From positions 1 to 64,000 of the forward strand of contig JANOQM010000073.1 in the NCBI GenBank assembly GCA_031422295.1: a stretch of 64,000 bases of DNA, written 5' to 3'. The notes under the pieces were generated by a model. The model was not told the DNA's origin. It ran no database searches and worked only from the letters and a program-made list of their open reading frames with translations. How positions within the stretch are numbered: the first letter of the stretch is position 1; every line of letters starts with the position of its first letter. The translations under genes and the position numbers were made by a program. Shown here piece by piece: positions 23,712 through 32,867 of this stretch. The stretch comes from JANOMH01 sp031422295 (GTDB lineage: Bacteria; Pseudomonadota; Alphaproteobacteria; Rhodobacterales; Rhodobacteraceae).

Positions 23712-24592
23712 CCGCCGCGTTTGAGGCGCATCTGGCGACCGGGCAGACCAGCGTGTGCCGCTGTTGGGCGGTGATCCGGCGCGACGGGGTGGCGTATGGA
23801 TTTACCGATCATGATCTGCCTTTGGAATTTGAGGGCCTGATCTACCGCGCGGATGCCGGGATGTCGGCCAAGGCTTTGGTCCAATCGACCGGGCTGTCGG
23901 TGGATAATACCGAAGCGATGGGCGTGTTGACCGATAGCGCGATCACCGATGCGGATATTGATGCGGGCCGGTTTGACGGCGCGGAGGTCACTGCCTGGCT
24001 GGTCAATTGGCGGAATCCTGACGAGCGGATGCTACGGTTTCGCGGGTCTGTGGGCGAAATCCGGCGCGGGGCCGGTGCGTTTTATGCCGATTTGCGCGGA
24101 TTGACCGAGGGGCTGAATCAGCCGCAAGGGCGGGTCTATCAGCGTCCATGCGCGGCAGTGCTGGGCGATGGCGGTTGCAAGTTCAATCTGGCCACAGTCG
24201 GGTATTTTGAGCAGCGGGCGGTTGAAACGGTGGTACGTGGGCAGGTGTTTACCTTTGCCGACATGGATTTGTTTGATGTCCGCTGGTTTGAACGGGGCCG
24301 GATCAGGGTGCTGTCGGGCGCTGGCGCGGGGCTGGTTGGCATTATCAAGCATGATCAGTTTGCGGCGGATCGGGTGCGGGTGATTGAGTTGTGGGAGCCG
24401 TTGCGCGCGCTGATTGCGCCGGGTGATGTGGTGCGGCTGGAGGCTGGGTGCGACAAGCGCAGTGAGACCTGCCAGTTGAAATTCAACAACTTTCTGAATT
24501 TTCGCGGATTTCCGGATATTCCGGGCGAGGATTGGCTGATGTCGGTTCCGACCGGCCAGGGCGATGAAAGCGGCGGGAGTTTGCGCGGATGA
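23708..24592 (+). CDS. GTA g13, tail hub protein (DUF2163/BR0599 type)
   Basis: A 294-residue hub protein: RDGVAYGFTDHDLPLEFEGL and ALVQSTGLSVDNTEAMGVLTD in the N-terminal half, then a cysteine-containing C-terminal domain with RPCAAVLGDGGCKFNL and LEAGCDKRSETCQLKFNNF leading to GFPDIPGEDW. Four conserved cysteines in this region match an iron-sulfur or metal-binding site proposed for the family. It overlaps g14 by four bases. Confidence 0.93.
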   Translation: MTAAFEAHLATGQTSVCRCWAVIRRDGVAYGFTDHDLPLEFEGLIYRADAGMSAKALVQSTGLSVDNTEAMGVLTDSAITDADIDAGRFDGAEVTAWLVNWRNPDERMLRFRGSVGEIRRGAGAFYADLRGLTEGLNQPQGRVYQRPCAAVLGDGGCKFNLATVGYFEQRAVETVVRGQVFTFADMDLFDVRWFERGRIRVLSGAGAGLVGIIKHDQFAADRVRVIELWEPLRALIAPGDVVRLEAGCDKRSETCQLKFNNFLNFRGFPDIPGEDWLMSVPTGQGDESGGSLRG

Positions 24593-25023
24593 GTGCCGTG
24601 GTTTTGGCGGCACGGGGCTGGATTGGCACGCCGTATCTGCATCAGGCATCCGTCCGGGGCGTGGGCTGCGATTGTCTGGGCCTGTTGCGCGGGGTCTGGC
24701 GCGAGGTTCATGGCGGCGAGCCTGAGGTTGTTCCGGCCTATTCGATGGATTGGTCCGAGCCGCAGGGTGACGAGGCCCTGCTGGGTGCGGCACACCGGCA
24801 TTTGCGGGAAAAACCTGTGGCAGCATTGGCTGCGGGCGATGTGTTGGTGTTTAGGATGCGCCCCGGATCGGTGGCCAAGCACCTTGGGCTGGTTGGGCGC
24901 GCGGGCGGTGATCCGAGTTTTATCCATTCCTACAGCGGGCATGGCGTTGTCGAAAGCGCACTGACCGATCCCTGGCGGCGCCGCATCGCGGCATGCTTTG
25001 ATTTTGGTGAAAGGCTGAACTGA
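24589..25023 (+). CDS. GTA g14, NlpC/P60 cell-wall peptidase
   Basis: A 144-residue NlpC/P60-type peptidase that would cut recipient peptidoglycan during DNA entry. The catalytic cysteine lies in GVGCDCLGLLRGVW near residue 28, followed by a histidine in AKHLGLVGR and FIHSYSGHGVVESAL. It begins four bases inside g13 and its stop overlaps the g15 start. Confidence 0.93.
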   Translation: MSAVVLAARGWIGTPYLHQASVRGVGCDCLGLLRGVWREVHGGEPEVVPAYSMDWSEPQGDEALLGAAHRHLREKPVAALAAGDVLVFRMRPGSVAKHLGLVGRAGGDPSFIHSYSGHGVVESALTDPWRRRIAACFDFGERLN

Positions 25024-28000
25024 TGGCGACGATTATCCTATCTGCGGCGGGATTTGCGCTGGGTGCCTCGACCGGCGGATCGGTGCTGGGCCTGTCTTTG
25101 GCAACCATTGGCCGGGCGGCTGGCGCAGTGCTGGGTCGTAGCATTGATGAGCGTCTGCTGGGCGCGGGGTCGGCCCCGGTTGAAACCGGCCGGGTGGACC
25201 GGTTTCGCCTGACGGGTGCGAGTGAGGGCGCGCCGATTGCCCAAGTGCATGGCCGGATGCGGATGGCGGGGCAGGTGATCTGGGCCACGCGGTTTCAGGA
25301 AAGTTCCGAAACTTCGGGCGGCGGTAAAGGCGGTCCACGGCAGGCCAAGACTGTGGCCTATTCCTATACTGTCAGTTTGGCGGTGGCGTTGTGTGAAGGC
25401 GAGATTACCCGCGTGGGCCGGGTCTGGGCGGACGGCGTTGAGGTCGCCCGCGATGATCTGAACATACGGGTCTATCTGGGGTCGGAAACGCAGCTGCCTG
25501 ACCCCAAGATGGAGGCGGTCGAGGGGGCGGGTAAAGTGCCTGCCTATCGTGGCATGGCCTATGTAGTGTTCGAGAATCTGGCATTGGCCGGGTTTGGCAA
25601 CCGCGTGCCGCAGTTTTCGTTTGAGGTGTTTCGCCCTGCCGCCAAGCGCCCGGATGCCGAGGCAGAAGATATGGCCCGCCTGATCAAAGCTGTGGCGATG
25701 ATTCCCGGGACCGGGGAATATGCACTGGCCACGACTCCGGTATTTTTGTCGCCCGCATTTGGCGAACAAGTGCCGATCAATGTGAATACCGCGTCGGGCA
25801 AGACCGATTTTGCTGTGTCCTTTGAGGCGCTGGACGAGGAATTGCCGGACTGCCAGTCGGTGTCGCTGGTGGTGTCGTGGTTTGGTGACGATCTGCGCTG
25901 TGGTCAATGCAGTATCCGCCCGAAGGTCGAGCAGAACGAGGTTGATGCAGCCGCGATGCCGTGGCGTGTGACCGGGCTGACCCGGACCACGGCCCAACTG
26001 GTTCCGCGCAGTGCGGACCGCCCAGTGTATGGCGGCACGCCTGCGGATGCGTCGGTGATCGAGGCGATTACCCGGATGCGTGGGGCGGGCAAGAGTGTGA
26101 TGTTTTATCCGTTCATCCTGATGGATCAGTTGGCTGGGAATACACTGCCCGATCCGTGGACGGGTGCGGCGGGGCAGCCGACTTTGCCGTGGCGGGGCCG
26201 GATTACCACGTCGGTTGCCCCGGGCCGTGCGGGATCGCCGGACCAGACAGTGGCCGCAGCGGCTGAGGTTGCGGCGTTTTTTGGCGTAGCACAGCCTGCG
26301 GATTTTGTGCGGACAGCGACCGGGGTGACCTATTCTGGTCCGGCGGAGTGGTCTTTGCGCCGGTTCATCCTGCATTATGCCAATTTATGCGTTGTGGCGG
26401 GGGGCGTGTCGGCGTTTTGTATCGGGTCGGAATTGCGGTCTTTGACCCAAATCCGGGGGGCGGCGGGCAGCTTTCCATCCGTGGCGGCGTTGCGCGTGTT
26501 GGCCGCCGAGGTGAAGGCGATCGTTGGTCCGGCCTGCAAGGTCAGCTATGCGGCGGACTGGTCGGAATACAGCGGCTATCAGCCCGAAGGGACGGGCGAC
26601 AAGCTGTTTCATCTGGACCCGTTGTGGGCTGATCCGGCGGTCGATTTCATTGGCATCGACAATTACATGCCTTTGAGCGACTGGCGTGACGGTGAGACCC
26701 ATGCGGATAGCGCCGCTAGGTCGATTTATAATCTGGATTATCTGCGCGGGAATGTGGCGGGCGGCGAGGGCTATGACTGGTTTTACCATTCGCCTGAGGC
26801 GCGTGCCGCGCAATTCCGCACCCCGATTTCGGATTTTTACGGTGAGCCCTGGATCTGGCGCTATAAAGATATCAAGGGCTGGTGGGGCAATCCGCATCAT
26901 GACCGTGTGGGCGGCCTGCGCAGTGTCGCCCCGACTGTCTGGGTGCCGCAAAGCAAGCCCATCTGGTTTACCGAATTTGGCTGTGCCGCGATTGACAAGG
27001 GCACAAATGAGCCCAACAAGTTTCTTGATCCGAAATCGTCGGAATCATCATTGCCATTGTATTCCAACGGGTTGCGCGATGATCTGATGCAGATGCAATA
27101 TCTGCGCGCGGTGCATCGCCATTTTGCTGACCCTGTGGCAAACCCTCAGTCTGAAGTCTATGTCGGCCCGATGGTGGATATGGCCCGTGCCCATGTCTGG
27201 GCTTGGGATGCACGCCCGTTTCCGGCCTTTCCGGCTAATGGCTCGCTGTGGTCGGATGGGGCTAATTATGCGCGCGGGCATTGGCTGAACGGGCGGAGTT
27301 CATCGCGTAGTCTGGCGTCAGTTGTCGCCGAAATATGCCGCAAGGCGGGGGTGACGGCGATTGATACCACGCGCCTGTTCGGGTTAGTGCGCGGCTACCG
27401 GCTGGACGACACCGATACCGCCCGGTCTGCGTTACAGCCACTGATGATTGCCTATGGTTTTGATGCGGTAGAGCGGGATGGGTTGTTGGTGTTTATCACC
27501 CGGACTGGCGTGCCGGATGTCACAGTGCAGACCGATCTGATGGCGATGGACGACGAAATGGAGACCACATTTGACAGGTCCCGGTCGCCTGCGGCCGAAG
27601 TGGCGGGGCGGGTCAGGGTGGCCTTTGTCGATGCCGAGGCGGATTATGAAATTCGCGCTTCGGAAGCGGTATTTCCCGATGAGGTTACTGTAGCCGTGTC
27701 GCAGACCGAACTGCCGTTGGCCCTGACCCGCGCCGAAGGGCTGCGCATTGCCGAGCGGTGGTTGGCCGAGGCCCGGTTGGCGCGGGATACCGCCCGCTTT
27801 GCCCTGCCGCCGTCGGCGATTGGCGTGGGTGCGGGCAATGTGGCCCGGATTACGACGGGCGGGCGCGAAGCCTATTACCGGATTGACCGGGTGGAGCATG
27901 CCGGGTTTCAGCGGCTGGAGGCGGTGCGGGTTGAGCCTGAGGTCTACCGTCCGCATGAAACCACCGAGGATACGGCGGGTCTGCGCCCGTTTGTGTCGCC

Positions 28001-28934
28001 TGTCCCGGTCGAGGCGGTGTTTCTGGATTTGCCGCTGATCAAGGGGTCGGAAGTGGAACATGCGCCCTATCTGGCGCTGACGGCGCGGCCTTGGCCGGGA
28101 TCAGTGGCGCTGTATCAGGCAGCGCAGGACAGTGATTATGCGCTGAACAAGATCGTGCCGGTCCCGGCGGTGGTTGGGACGACAGTGACGCCGTTGTTTC
28201 GCGCGGCACCGGGGCTGTTTGACCGGGGTCCGGCACTGCGGGTGCGATTGGTGCGTGGCAGTTTGAGTGCGGTGACAACGGCGCAATTGCTGGCGGGCGC
28301 GAATGTCGCGGCGATTGGCGATGGGTTGACGGACCAATGGGAGGTGTTTCAGTTTGCCGATGCGGAACTGGTTGCCCCCTATACCTATGACCTGCGGATG
28401 CGTCTGCGCGGGCAGGTCGGGTCGGATGGGGTGATGCCCGAGGATTGGCCGGTTGGATCGCGGTTTGTGCTGATGAACGGGGCGGTCGGCCAGATTGATC
28501 TGTCCGCGAATTCCCGCAATATCGACCAGCATTTCCGCTATGGTCCGGCGGCCCGCCCGATTGATGATCTGACCTATCGCTACCGCGTTGCCGCGTTCCG
28601 GGGCATCGGGCTGCGGCCCTATTCCGTGGCGCATTTGCGGTCGGGTCCGGATGGCGCTGGCGGGTTGCGATTTGGCTGGATCCGGCGGACCCGGATTGAT
28701 GGTGATCCCTGGACCGAGCAGGAGGTGCCGCTGGGTGAGAGCGTTGAAAGTTATGTGCTGCGCGTCCGGCAGGGATCTGTGATGGTTCGGCAAGTAACGC
28801 TTGGTGCGCCCGCGTGGACCTATGCGGCAAGTTTGCGGGCGGCGGATGGGTTGGTTGGGGCCTATGTGGTTGAGGTGGCGCAGGTGTCGGACCGGTTTGG
28901 GCGCGGGCCATACCGGGTGCTGGAGGTGGCGTAA
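25023..28934 (+). CDS. GTA g15, megatron/host-contact tail protein with TIM-barrel domain
   Basis: A 1303-residue central tail-tip protein. The N-terminal part is phage tail-like (VETGRVDRFRLTGASEGAPI, then KTVAYSYTVSLAVALCEGEI). A glycoside hydrolase-like TIM-barrel domain spans roughly residues 430-750, with FCIGSELRSLTQIRG, DFIGIDNYMPLSDW and PIWFTEFGCAAID carrying candidate acidic residues. The C-terminal half resembles phage tail hub and fibre-attachment domains. It is the largest gene of the cluster. In RcGTA the equivalent forms the tail tip and is involved in cell contact. Confidence 0.93.
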   Translation: MATIILSAAGFALGASTGGSVLGLSLATIGRAAGAVLGRSIDERLLGAGSAPVETGRVDRFRLTGASEGAPIAQVHGRMRMAGQVIWATRFQESSETSGGGKGGPRQAKTVAYSYTVSLAVALCEGEITRVGRVWADGVEVARDDLNIRVYLGSETQLPDPKMEAVEGAGKVPAYRGMAYVVFENLALAGFGNRVPQFSFEVFRPAAKRPDAEAEDMARLIKAVAMIPGTGEYALATTPVFLSPAFGEQVPINVNTASGKTDFAVSFEALDEELPDCQSVSLVVSWFGDDLRCGQCSIRPKVEQNEVDAAAMPWRVTGLTRTTAQLVPRSADRPVYGGTPADASVIEAITRMRGAGKSVMFYPFILMDQLAGNTLPDPWTGAAGQPTLPWRGRITTSVAPGRAGSPDQTVAAAAEVAAFFGVAQPADFVRTATGVTYSGPAEWSLRRFILHYANLCVVAGGVSAFCIGSELRSLTQIRGAAGSFPSVAALRVLAAEVKAIVGPACKVSYAADWSEYSGYQPEGTGDKLFHLDPLWADPAVDFIGIDNYMPLSDWRDGETHADSAARSIYNLDYLRGNVAGGEGYDWFYHSPEARAAQFRTPISDFYGEPWIWRYKDIKGWWGNPHHDRVGGLRSVAPTVWVPQSKPIWFTEFGCAAIDKGTNEPNKFLDPKSSESSLPLYSNGLRDDLMQMQYLRAVHRHFADPVANPQSEVYVGPMVDMARAHVWAWDARPFPAFPANGSLWSDGANYARGHWLNGRSSSRSLASVVAEICRKAGVTAIDTTRLFGLVRGYRLDDTDTARSALQPLMIAYGFDAVERDGLLVFITRTGVPDVTVQTDLMAMDDEMETTFDRSRSPAAEVAGRVRVAFVDAEADYEIRASEAVFPDEVTVAVSQTELPLALTRAEGLRIAERWLAEARLARDTARFALPPSAIGVGAGNVARITTGGREAYYRIDRVEHAGFQRLEAVRVEPEVYRPHETTEDTAGLRPFVSPVPVEAVFLDLPLIKGSEVEHAPYLALTARPWPGSVALYQAAQDSDYALNKIVPVPAVVGTTVTPLFRAAPGLFDRGPALRVRLVRGSLSAVTTAQLLAGANVAAIGDGLTDQWEVFQFADAELVAPYTYDLRMRLRGQVGSDGVMPEDWPVGSRFVLMNGAVGQIDLSANSRNIDQHFRYGPAARPIDDLTYRYRVAAFRGIGLRPYSVAHLRSGPDGAGGLRFGWIRRTRIDGDPWTEQEVPLGESVESYVLRVRQGSVMVRQVTLGAPAWTYAASLRAADGLVGAYVVEVAQVSDRFGRGPYRVLEVA

Positions 28935-28935
28935 G

Positions 28936-29232
28936 ATGCGCCCGTTGTTGCCCGGTGATCTGGATTGTGCGGTGGCTGTGGTGATGCGTGAGCCGCCCGA
29001 GGCCCGGGCCGGGGTGGCGGCGCGGCTGTTGTATGAGGCGGATCTGGCGGATCGGTATCGCAAGCGTCTGGGTCGGGCCCATCCGGTCTATGGGTCCGGA
29101 TCGGTGATGTCCGCGGCATTGCGGTGGCCGGACGTGCCACGGGGCCGGGTGTATGATGCGTCTTATTGTGCGGCTTTGATCGTGGTTCTGACCGCAGTGC
29201 AGGATTGGCGGGCGCGTCATCAGGCCCGGTGA
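28936..29232 (+). CDS. Small GTA-associated protein after g15 (DUF7742 type)
   Basis: A 98-residue basic protein: MRPLLPGDLDCAVAVVMREP, AARLLYEADLADRYRKRLGR and a C-terminal MLTAVQDW-like helix (ALIVVLTAVQDWRARH). Its start lies one base after the g15 stop codon, so it is part of the GTA transcript. A protein of this type follows g15 in other Rhodobacterales. Its function is unknown. Its size and position could suit a minor tail or assembly factor. Confidence 0.8.
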   Translation: MRPLLPGDLDCAVAVVMREPPEARAGVAARLLYEADLADRYRKRLGRAHPVYGSGSVMSAALRWPDVPRGRVYDASYCAALIVVLTAVQDWRARHQAR

Positions 29233-29309
29233 TGGGGGGCATCACGCCTTTGCTCTTTGCGGTTGCACCCGACTTGGGGTAAGAGAAGCGCGAAAGCGAG
29301 GGTCCGACC

Positions 29310-30134
29310 ATGGCATTACTTAAAACCAATGTGGCGGAGCTTGATCCGGTTTGGCAGCGCATTTGCGAAGAAGCCGAACAGGCGATTGCCGCCGAGCCGC
29401 TGATGGGTGGGTTGATCCATTCGGGCGTGCTGCATCATGCGTCGTTCGAGCGGGCGCTAGCGTACCGGATTTCGTTGAAATTGGCCTCGGCTGAGATGTC
29501 GGAACAGATATTGCGCGAGATTGCGGATGAGGCTTATGCGTCTGATCCGGGGTTGTCGGCAGCGGCGCGGGCCGATCTGGTGGCGGTTTATGAACGCGAC
29601 CCTGCCTGCCATCGGTTGTTGCAGCCTTTGTTGTATTTCAAGGGCTTTCAAGCGGTCCAAGCCTATCGGTTAGGTCATTGGCTGTGGACCACAGGCCGCC
29701 GCGATTTGGCGTATTTTGTGCAAATGCGGGTGAGCGAGATTTTTGGCGTGGATATCCATCCAGCCGCCCGCGTCGGCAAGGGCATCATGATCGACCATGC
29801 CCATTCCATCGTGATCGGTGAAACCGCGGTGGTCGGCGACAATGTGTCGATGCTGCATTCGGTGACGTTGGGTGGCACTGGTAAGGAAGAAGAAGACCGC
29901 CATCCGAAGATTGGCAATGGCGTGCTGATTGGGGCCGGGGCCAAGGTGCTGGGGAATATCACCATCGGCCATTGTTCAAGGATTGCGGCGGGGTCGGTGG
30001 TGTTGGCCGATGTGCCGCCGTGCAAGACGGTGGCAGGGGTCCCGGCGCGGATTGTGGGCGAGGCGGGGTGTGAGCAGCCTTCGGTCAAGATGGATCAGTT
30101 GCTGAATTCTTGCGGTGGGGCCGGATCGCTTTGA
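29310..30134 (+). CDS. cysE: Serine O-acetyltransferase
   Basis: A 274-residue CysE that acetylates serine as the first step of cysteine synthesis. The N-terminal helical domain is present (EAEQAIAAEPLMGGLIHSG). The C-terminal left-handed beta helix has hexapeptide repeats from GVDIHPAARVGKGIMIDHA through GETAVVGDNVSMLHSVTLGG to KVLGNITIGHCSRIAAGSVV. Catalytic histidines sit in DHAHS and the following repeat. It follows the GTA cluster by 77 bases, the same neighbour as in Rhodobacter capsulatus. A terminator ends the unit. Confidence 0.95.
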   Translation: MALLKTNVAELDPVWQRICEEAEQAIAAEPLMGGLIHSGVLHHASFERALAYRISLKLASAEMSEQILREIADEAYASDPGLSAAARADLVAVYERDPACHRLLQPLLYFKGFQAVQAYRLGHWLWTTGRRDLAYFVQMRVSEIFGVDIHPAARVGKGIMIDHAHSIVIGETAVVGDNVSMLHSVTLGGTGKEEEDRHPKIGNGVLIGAGAKVLGNITIGHCSRIAAGSVVLADVPPCKTVAGVPARIVGEAGCEQPSVKMDQLLNSCGGAGSL

Positions 30135-30140
30135 AATGAA

Positions 30141-30170
30141 AACGCCGTGCAGTGATGCGCGGCGTTTTTT
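30141..30170. terminator. Terminator between cysE and pdhC
   Basis: AACGCCG(T)GC pairs with GCGCGGCGTT around AGTGAT and is followed by six Ts. The A-rich upstream flank allows it to act on the converging pdh operon as well. Confidence 0.85.
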
Positions 30171-30187
30171 GCTGTCTGGCGAATGGT

Positions 30188-31486
30188 TTAAGCCAGCATT
30201 CCGAGCGGGTTTTCCAGATTATGGACGATGGCATTAAGCAGGTTCGCCCCCAGTGCCCCGTCGATGACCCGGTGATCGACCGACAGGGTCACCGACATCA
30301 CGGTGGCGATTTCGATCTGGCCGTTGGTGACGACGGGTTTGGGCACCCCGGCGCCGACGGCGAGGATTGCGCCATGCGGCGGATTGATCACCGCGTCGAA
30401 GTTGTCGATGCCGAACATGCCGAGGTTGGAGATCGCAAAGCTGCCGCCCTGATATTCGGCGGGGGCGAGTTTGCGGGTTTTGGCACGGGCGGCCAGATCC
30501 TTCATCTGGGTTGACAGTGCTGAGAGCGATTTGGTTTCGGCGTCGCGCAGGACCGGGGTGAACAGCCCACCTTCGATGGCGACGGCGACGGCCACATCGG
30601 ATGGTTTCAGTTTCAGGATCCGGTCCCCGGCCCAGACGGCATTGGCGTCGGGGACGGATTGCAACGCCAGAGCGCAGGCTTTGATGATGAAATCATTGAC
30701 CGATAGTTTGATTTTGCGCGGTTCAAGTTGGGCGTTCAGATCGGCCCGGAACTTCAAGAGCGCGTCCAGTCGGATGTCGCGCCGCAGGTAGAAATGCGGG
30801 ATGGTCTGTTTGGCTTCGGTCAGCCGCGCGGCGATGGTTTTGCGCATGCCGTCGAGTTTGACTTCCTCGAATTTGCGGTCGGCATACATTTTCAGGACGG
30901 TTTCGGTGGACAGGCCGGTTGCGGCTGCGGTGGCGGCGGCTTTTGGTGCGGCGGGCGCTGGTGCTAGGGCGACCGGACCGGCTACTTTCGGCGTCACGTT
31001 TTCCACATCGGTTTTGACGATACGACCATGCGGGCCCGAGCCTGCAACTGCGGTCAGGTCCAGCCCCTTGTCAGCGGCGATGCGCCGAGCAAGCGGGGTG
31101 GCAAAAATGCGGGTGCCTTTGTCTGCGGGTGCGGCTTTGGCGGCCTCTTGTGCCAGAACGGGCGACGTCGCGGCGGCAGGTACGACAGCAGCGGGTACCA
31201 CAGCAGCGGGTGCAGCAACAGCGGGTGCAACCCCGGCTTTCTCGCCCTCGGCCAGCAACACCGCGATGACTTGGTTGACCTTGACACCTTCAGTGCCTGC
31301 GGAAATGCGTAATTCGCCGATCACACCTTCGTCGACGGCCTCGAACTCCATCGTCGCCTTGTCGGTTTCAATTTCGGCCAGCAAGTCGCCGGATTTCACC
31401 GTATCCCCGACCTTGACCAGCCATTTGGCCAGCGTGCCTTCCTCCATCGTGGGGGACAGGGCGGGCATCAGAATTTCAATGGGCAT
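30188..31486 (-). CDS. pdhC: Pyruvate dehydrogenase E2, dihydrolipoamide acetyltransferase
   Basis: A 432-residue E2 that transfers acetyl from lipoate to CoA. It begins with one lipoyl domain (residues 1-80, with the lipoylated lysine in EIETDKATMEFEA). An Ala/Pro-rich linker and a peripheral-subunit-binding domain (IFATPLARRIAADKGLDL) near 130-165 follow. The C-terminal catalytic domain ends with the active-site stretch SVTLSVDHRVIDGALGA. It is the last gene of pdhA-pdhB-pdhC. Confidence 0.97.
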   Translation of the reverse strand: MPIEILMPALSPTMEEGTLAKWLVKVGDTVKSGDLLAEIETDKATMEFEAVDEGVIGELRISAGTEGVKVNQVIAVLLAEGEKAGVAPAVAAPAAVVPAAVVPAAATSPVLAQEAAKAAPADKGTRIFATPLARRIAADKGLDLTAVAGSGPHGRIVKTDVENVTPKVAGPVALAPAPAAPKAAATAAATGLSTETVLKMYADRKFEEVKLDGMRKTIAARLTEAKQTIPHFYLRRDIRLDALLKFRADLNAQLEPRKIKLSVNDFIIKACALALQSVPDANAVWAGDRILKLKPSDVAVAVAIEGGLFTPVLRDAETKSLSALSTQMKDLAARAKTRKLAPAEYQGGSFAISNLGMFGIDNFDAVINPPHGAILAVGAGVPKPVVTNGQIEIATVMSVTLSVDHRVIDGALGANLLNAIVHNLENPLGMLA

Positions 31487-31496
31487 GATGCTCTCC

Positions 31497-32864
31497 TTAG
31501 CGGTAAGTCACTGATTTCACGGCGGCAATGACATCGGCGGTGGTCACCAGTGCCAGCTTTTCAAGGTTCGCGGCATAGGGCATCGGCACGTCCTTGCCGG
31601 TGCAATTGATCACCGGCGCGTCAAGGTAGTCAAACGCCTGCTGCATGATCACCGAACTGATGTAATTGCCGATCGAGCCCTGCGGCCAGCCTTCTTCGAC
31701 CGTCACGCAGCGATTGGTTTTCTTGACGCTTTCGATGATCGTCACGGTATCCATTGGCCTGAGGGTCCGCAGGTTGATCACTTCGGCGCTGATCCCTTCG
31801 GCGGCCAGTTTCTCGGCGGCGTCCAGCGCATAGGTCAGGCCGATGCTGAAACTGACGATGGTGACATCGGTGCCGGCGCGTTCGATTTTCGCCTTGCCAA
31901 AGGGGATGGTGAAGTCATCCGTTGCGGGCACTTCGAAGCTGCGCCCGTAGAGGATTTCGTTTTCAAGAAAGATGATCGGGTTAGGGTCGCGGATCGCAGT
32001 TTTCATCAGGCCCTTGGCATCGGCGGCAGAATACGGCGAGACAACTTTGAGGCCGGGGATTTGGGAATACCAAGCCGAGTAGTCCTGCGAATGCTGCGCG
32101 CCAACGCGGGCGGCGGCACCGTTCGGGCCACGGAATACCATGGGTGCGCCCATTTGACCGCCCGACATATACAGCGTCTTGGCGGCGGAATTCAGAATGT
32201 GGTCAATGGCTTGCATGGCGAAGTTAAACGTCATGAATTCGACGATGGGGCGCAGGCCGCCAAAGGCCGCGCCGGTGGCGATGCCCGCAAAACCATGTTC
32301 GGTGATGGGGGTGTCGATGACGCGCTTGGCGCCGAATTCTTCCAGCATGCCTTGGGAAATCTTATAGGCCCCCTGATATTCGCCGACTTCCTCGCCCATC
32401 AGGAATACTGTCGGATCGCGGCGCATTTCTTCGGACATCGCCTCGCGCAGGGCTTCGCGGACGGTCATGGTTTTCATCTGCGTGCCGGGGGCCCAGTCGG
32501 GGGATTGGGGGACGGCGGTGGCGACCGGAGCCGCAGTGACAATTGCTGGTGCGGCGATAGTCACGGCCACAGGTGCGGGGGCTGCGGCGGCGGGTGCAGC
32601 AGGAGCCTCGCCTAGCTTTTCACCTTCGGCCAACAAAGTCGCAATCGCGGTGTTAACCTTGACGCCTTCGGTGCCAGCGGCAATAAGCAATACGCCGATC
32701 ACGCCTTCGTCGACGGCCTCAAATTCCATCGTCGCCTTGTCGGTCTCAATCTCGGCAAGGATATCGCCGGATTTGACTGTATCGCCAGCCTTGACTAGCC
32801 ATTTGGCCAGCGTTCCCTCTTCCATTGTCGGCGACAGGGCGGGCATCAGAATTTCGATTGCCAT
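31497..32864 (-). CDS. pdhB: Pyruvate dehydrogenase E1 beta with N-terminal lipoyl domain
   Basis: A 455-residue E1 beta subunit. As is typical for alphaproteobacteria it carries an extra lipoyl domain at its N terminus (residues 1-80, EIETDKATMEFEAVDEG) joined by an Ala-rich linker. The transketolase-like part follows (MTVREALREAMSEEMRRD, then MGEEVGEYQGAYKISQGM and EHGFAGIATGAA). The two lipoyl domains of pdhB and pdhC are almost identical, including at DNA level over much of their length, which suggests duplication or conversion. It is four bases from pdhA and ten bases from pdhC. Confidence 0.97.
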   Translation of the reverse strand: MAIEILMPALSPTMEEGTLAKWLVKAGDTVKSGDILAEIETDKATMEFEAVDEGVIGVLLIAAGTEGVKVNTAIATLLAEGEKLGEAPAAPAAAAPAPVAVTIAAPAIVTAAPVATAVPQSPDWAPGTQMKTMTVREALREAMSEEMRRDPTVFLMGEEVGEYQGAYKISQGMLEEFGAKRVIDTPITEHGFAGIATGAAFGGLRPIVEFMTFNFAMQAIDHILNSAAKTLYMSGGQMGAPMVFRGPNGAAARVGAQHSQDYSAWYSQIPGLKVVSPYSAADAKGLMKTAIRDPNPIIFLENEILYGRSFEVPATDDFTIPFGKAKIERAGTDVTIVSFSIGLTYALDAAEKLAAEGISAEVINLRTLRPMDTVTIIESVKKTNRCVTVEEGWPQGSIGNYISSVIMQQAFDYLDAPVINCTGKDVPMPYAANLEKLALVTTADVIAAVKSVTYR

Positions 32865-32867
32865 GGC

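Noticed and set aside
15032..29232. Ordinary prophage
   Set aside because: No integrase, attachment repeats, replication, repressor or lysis genes, and gene order matches GTA clusters exactly with the expected host flanks.
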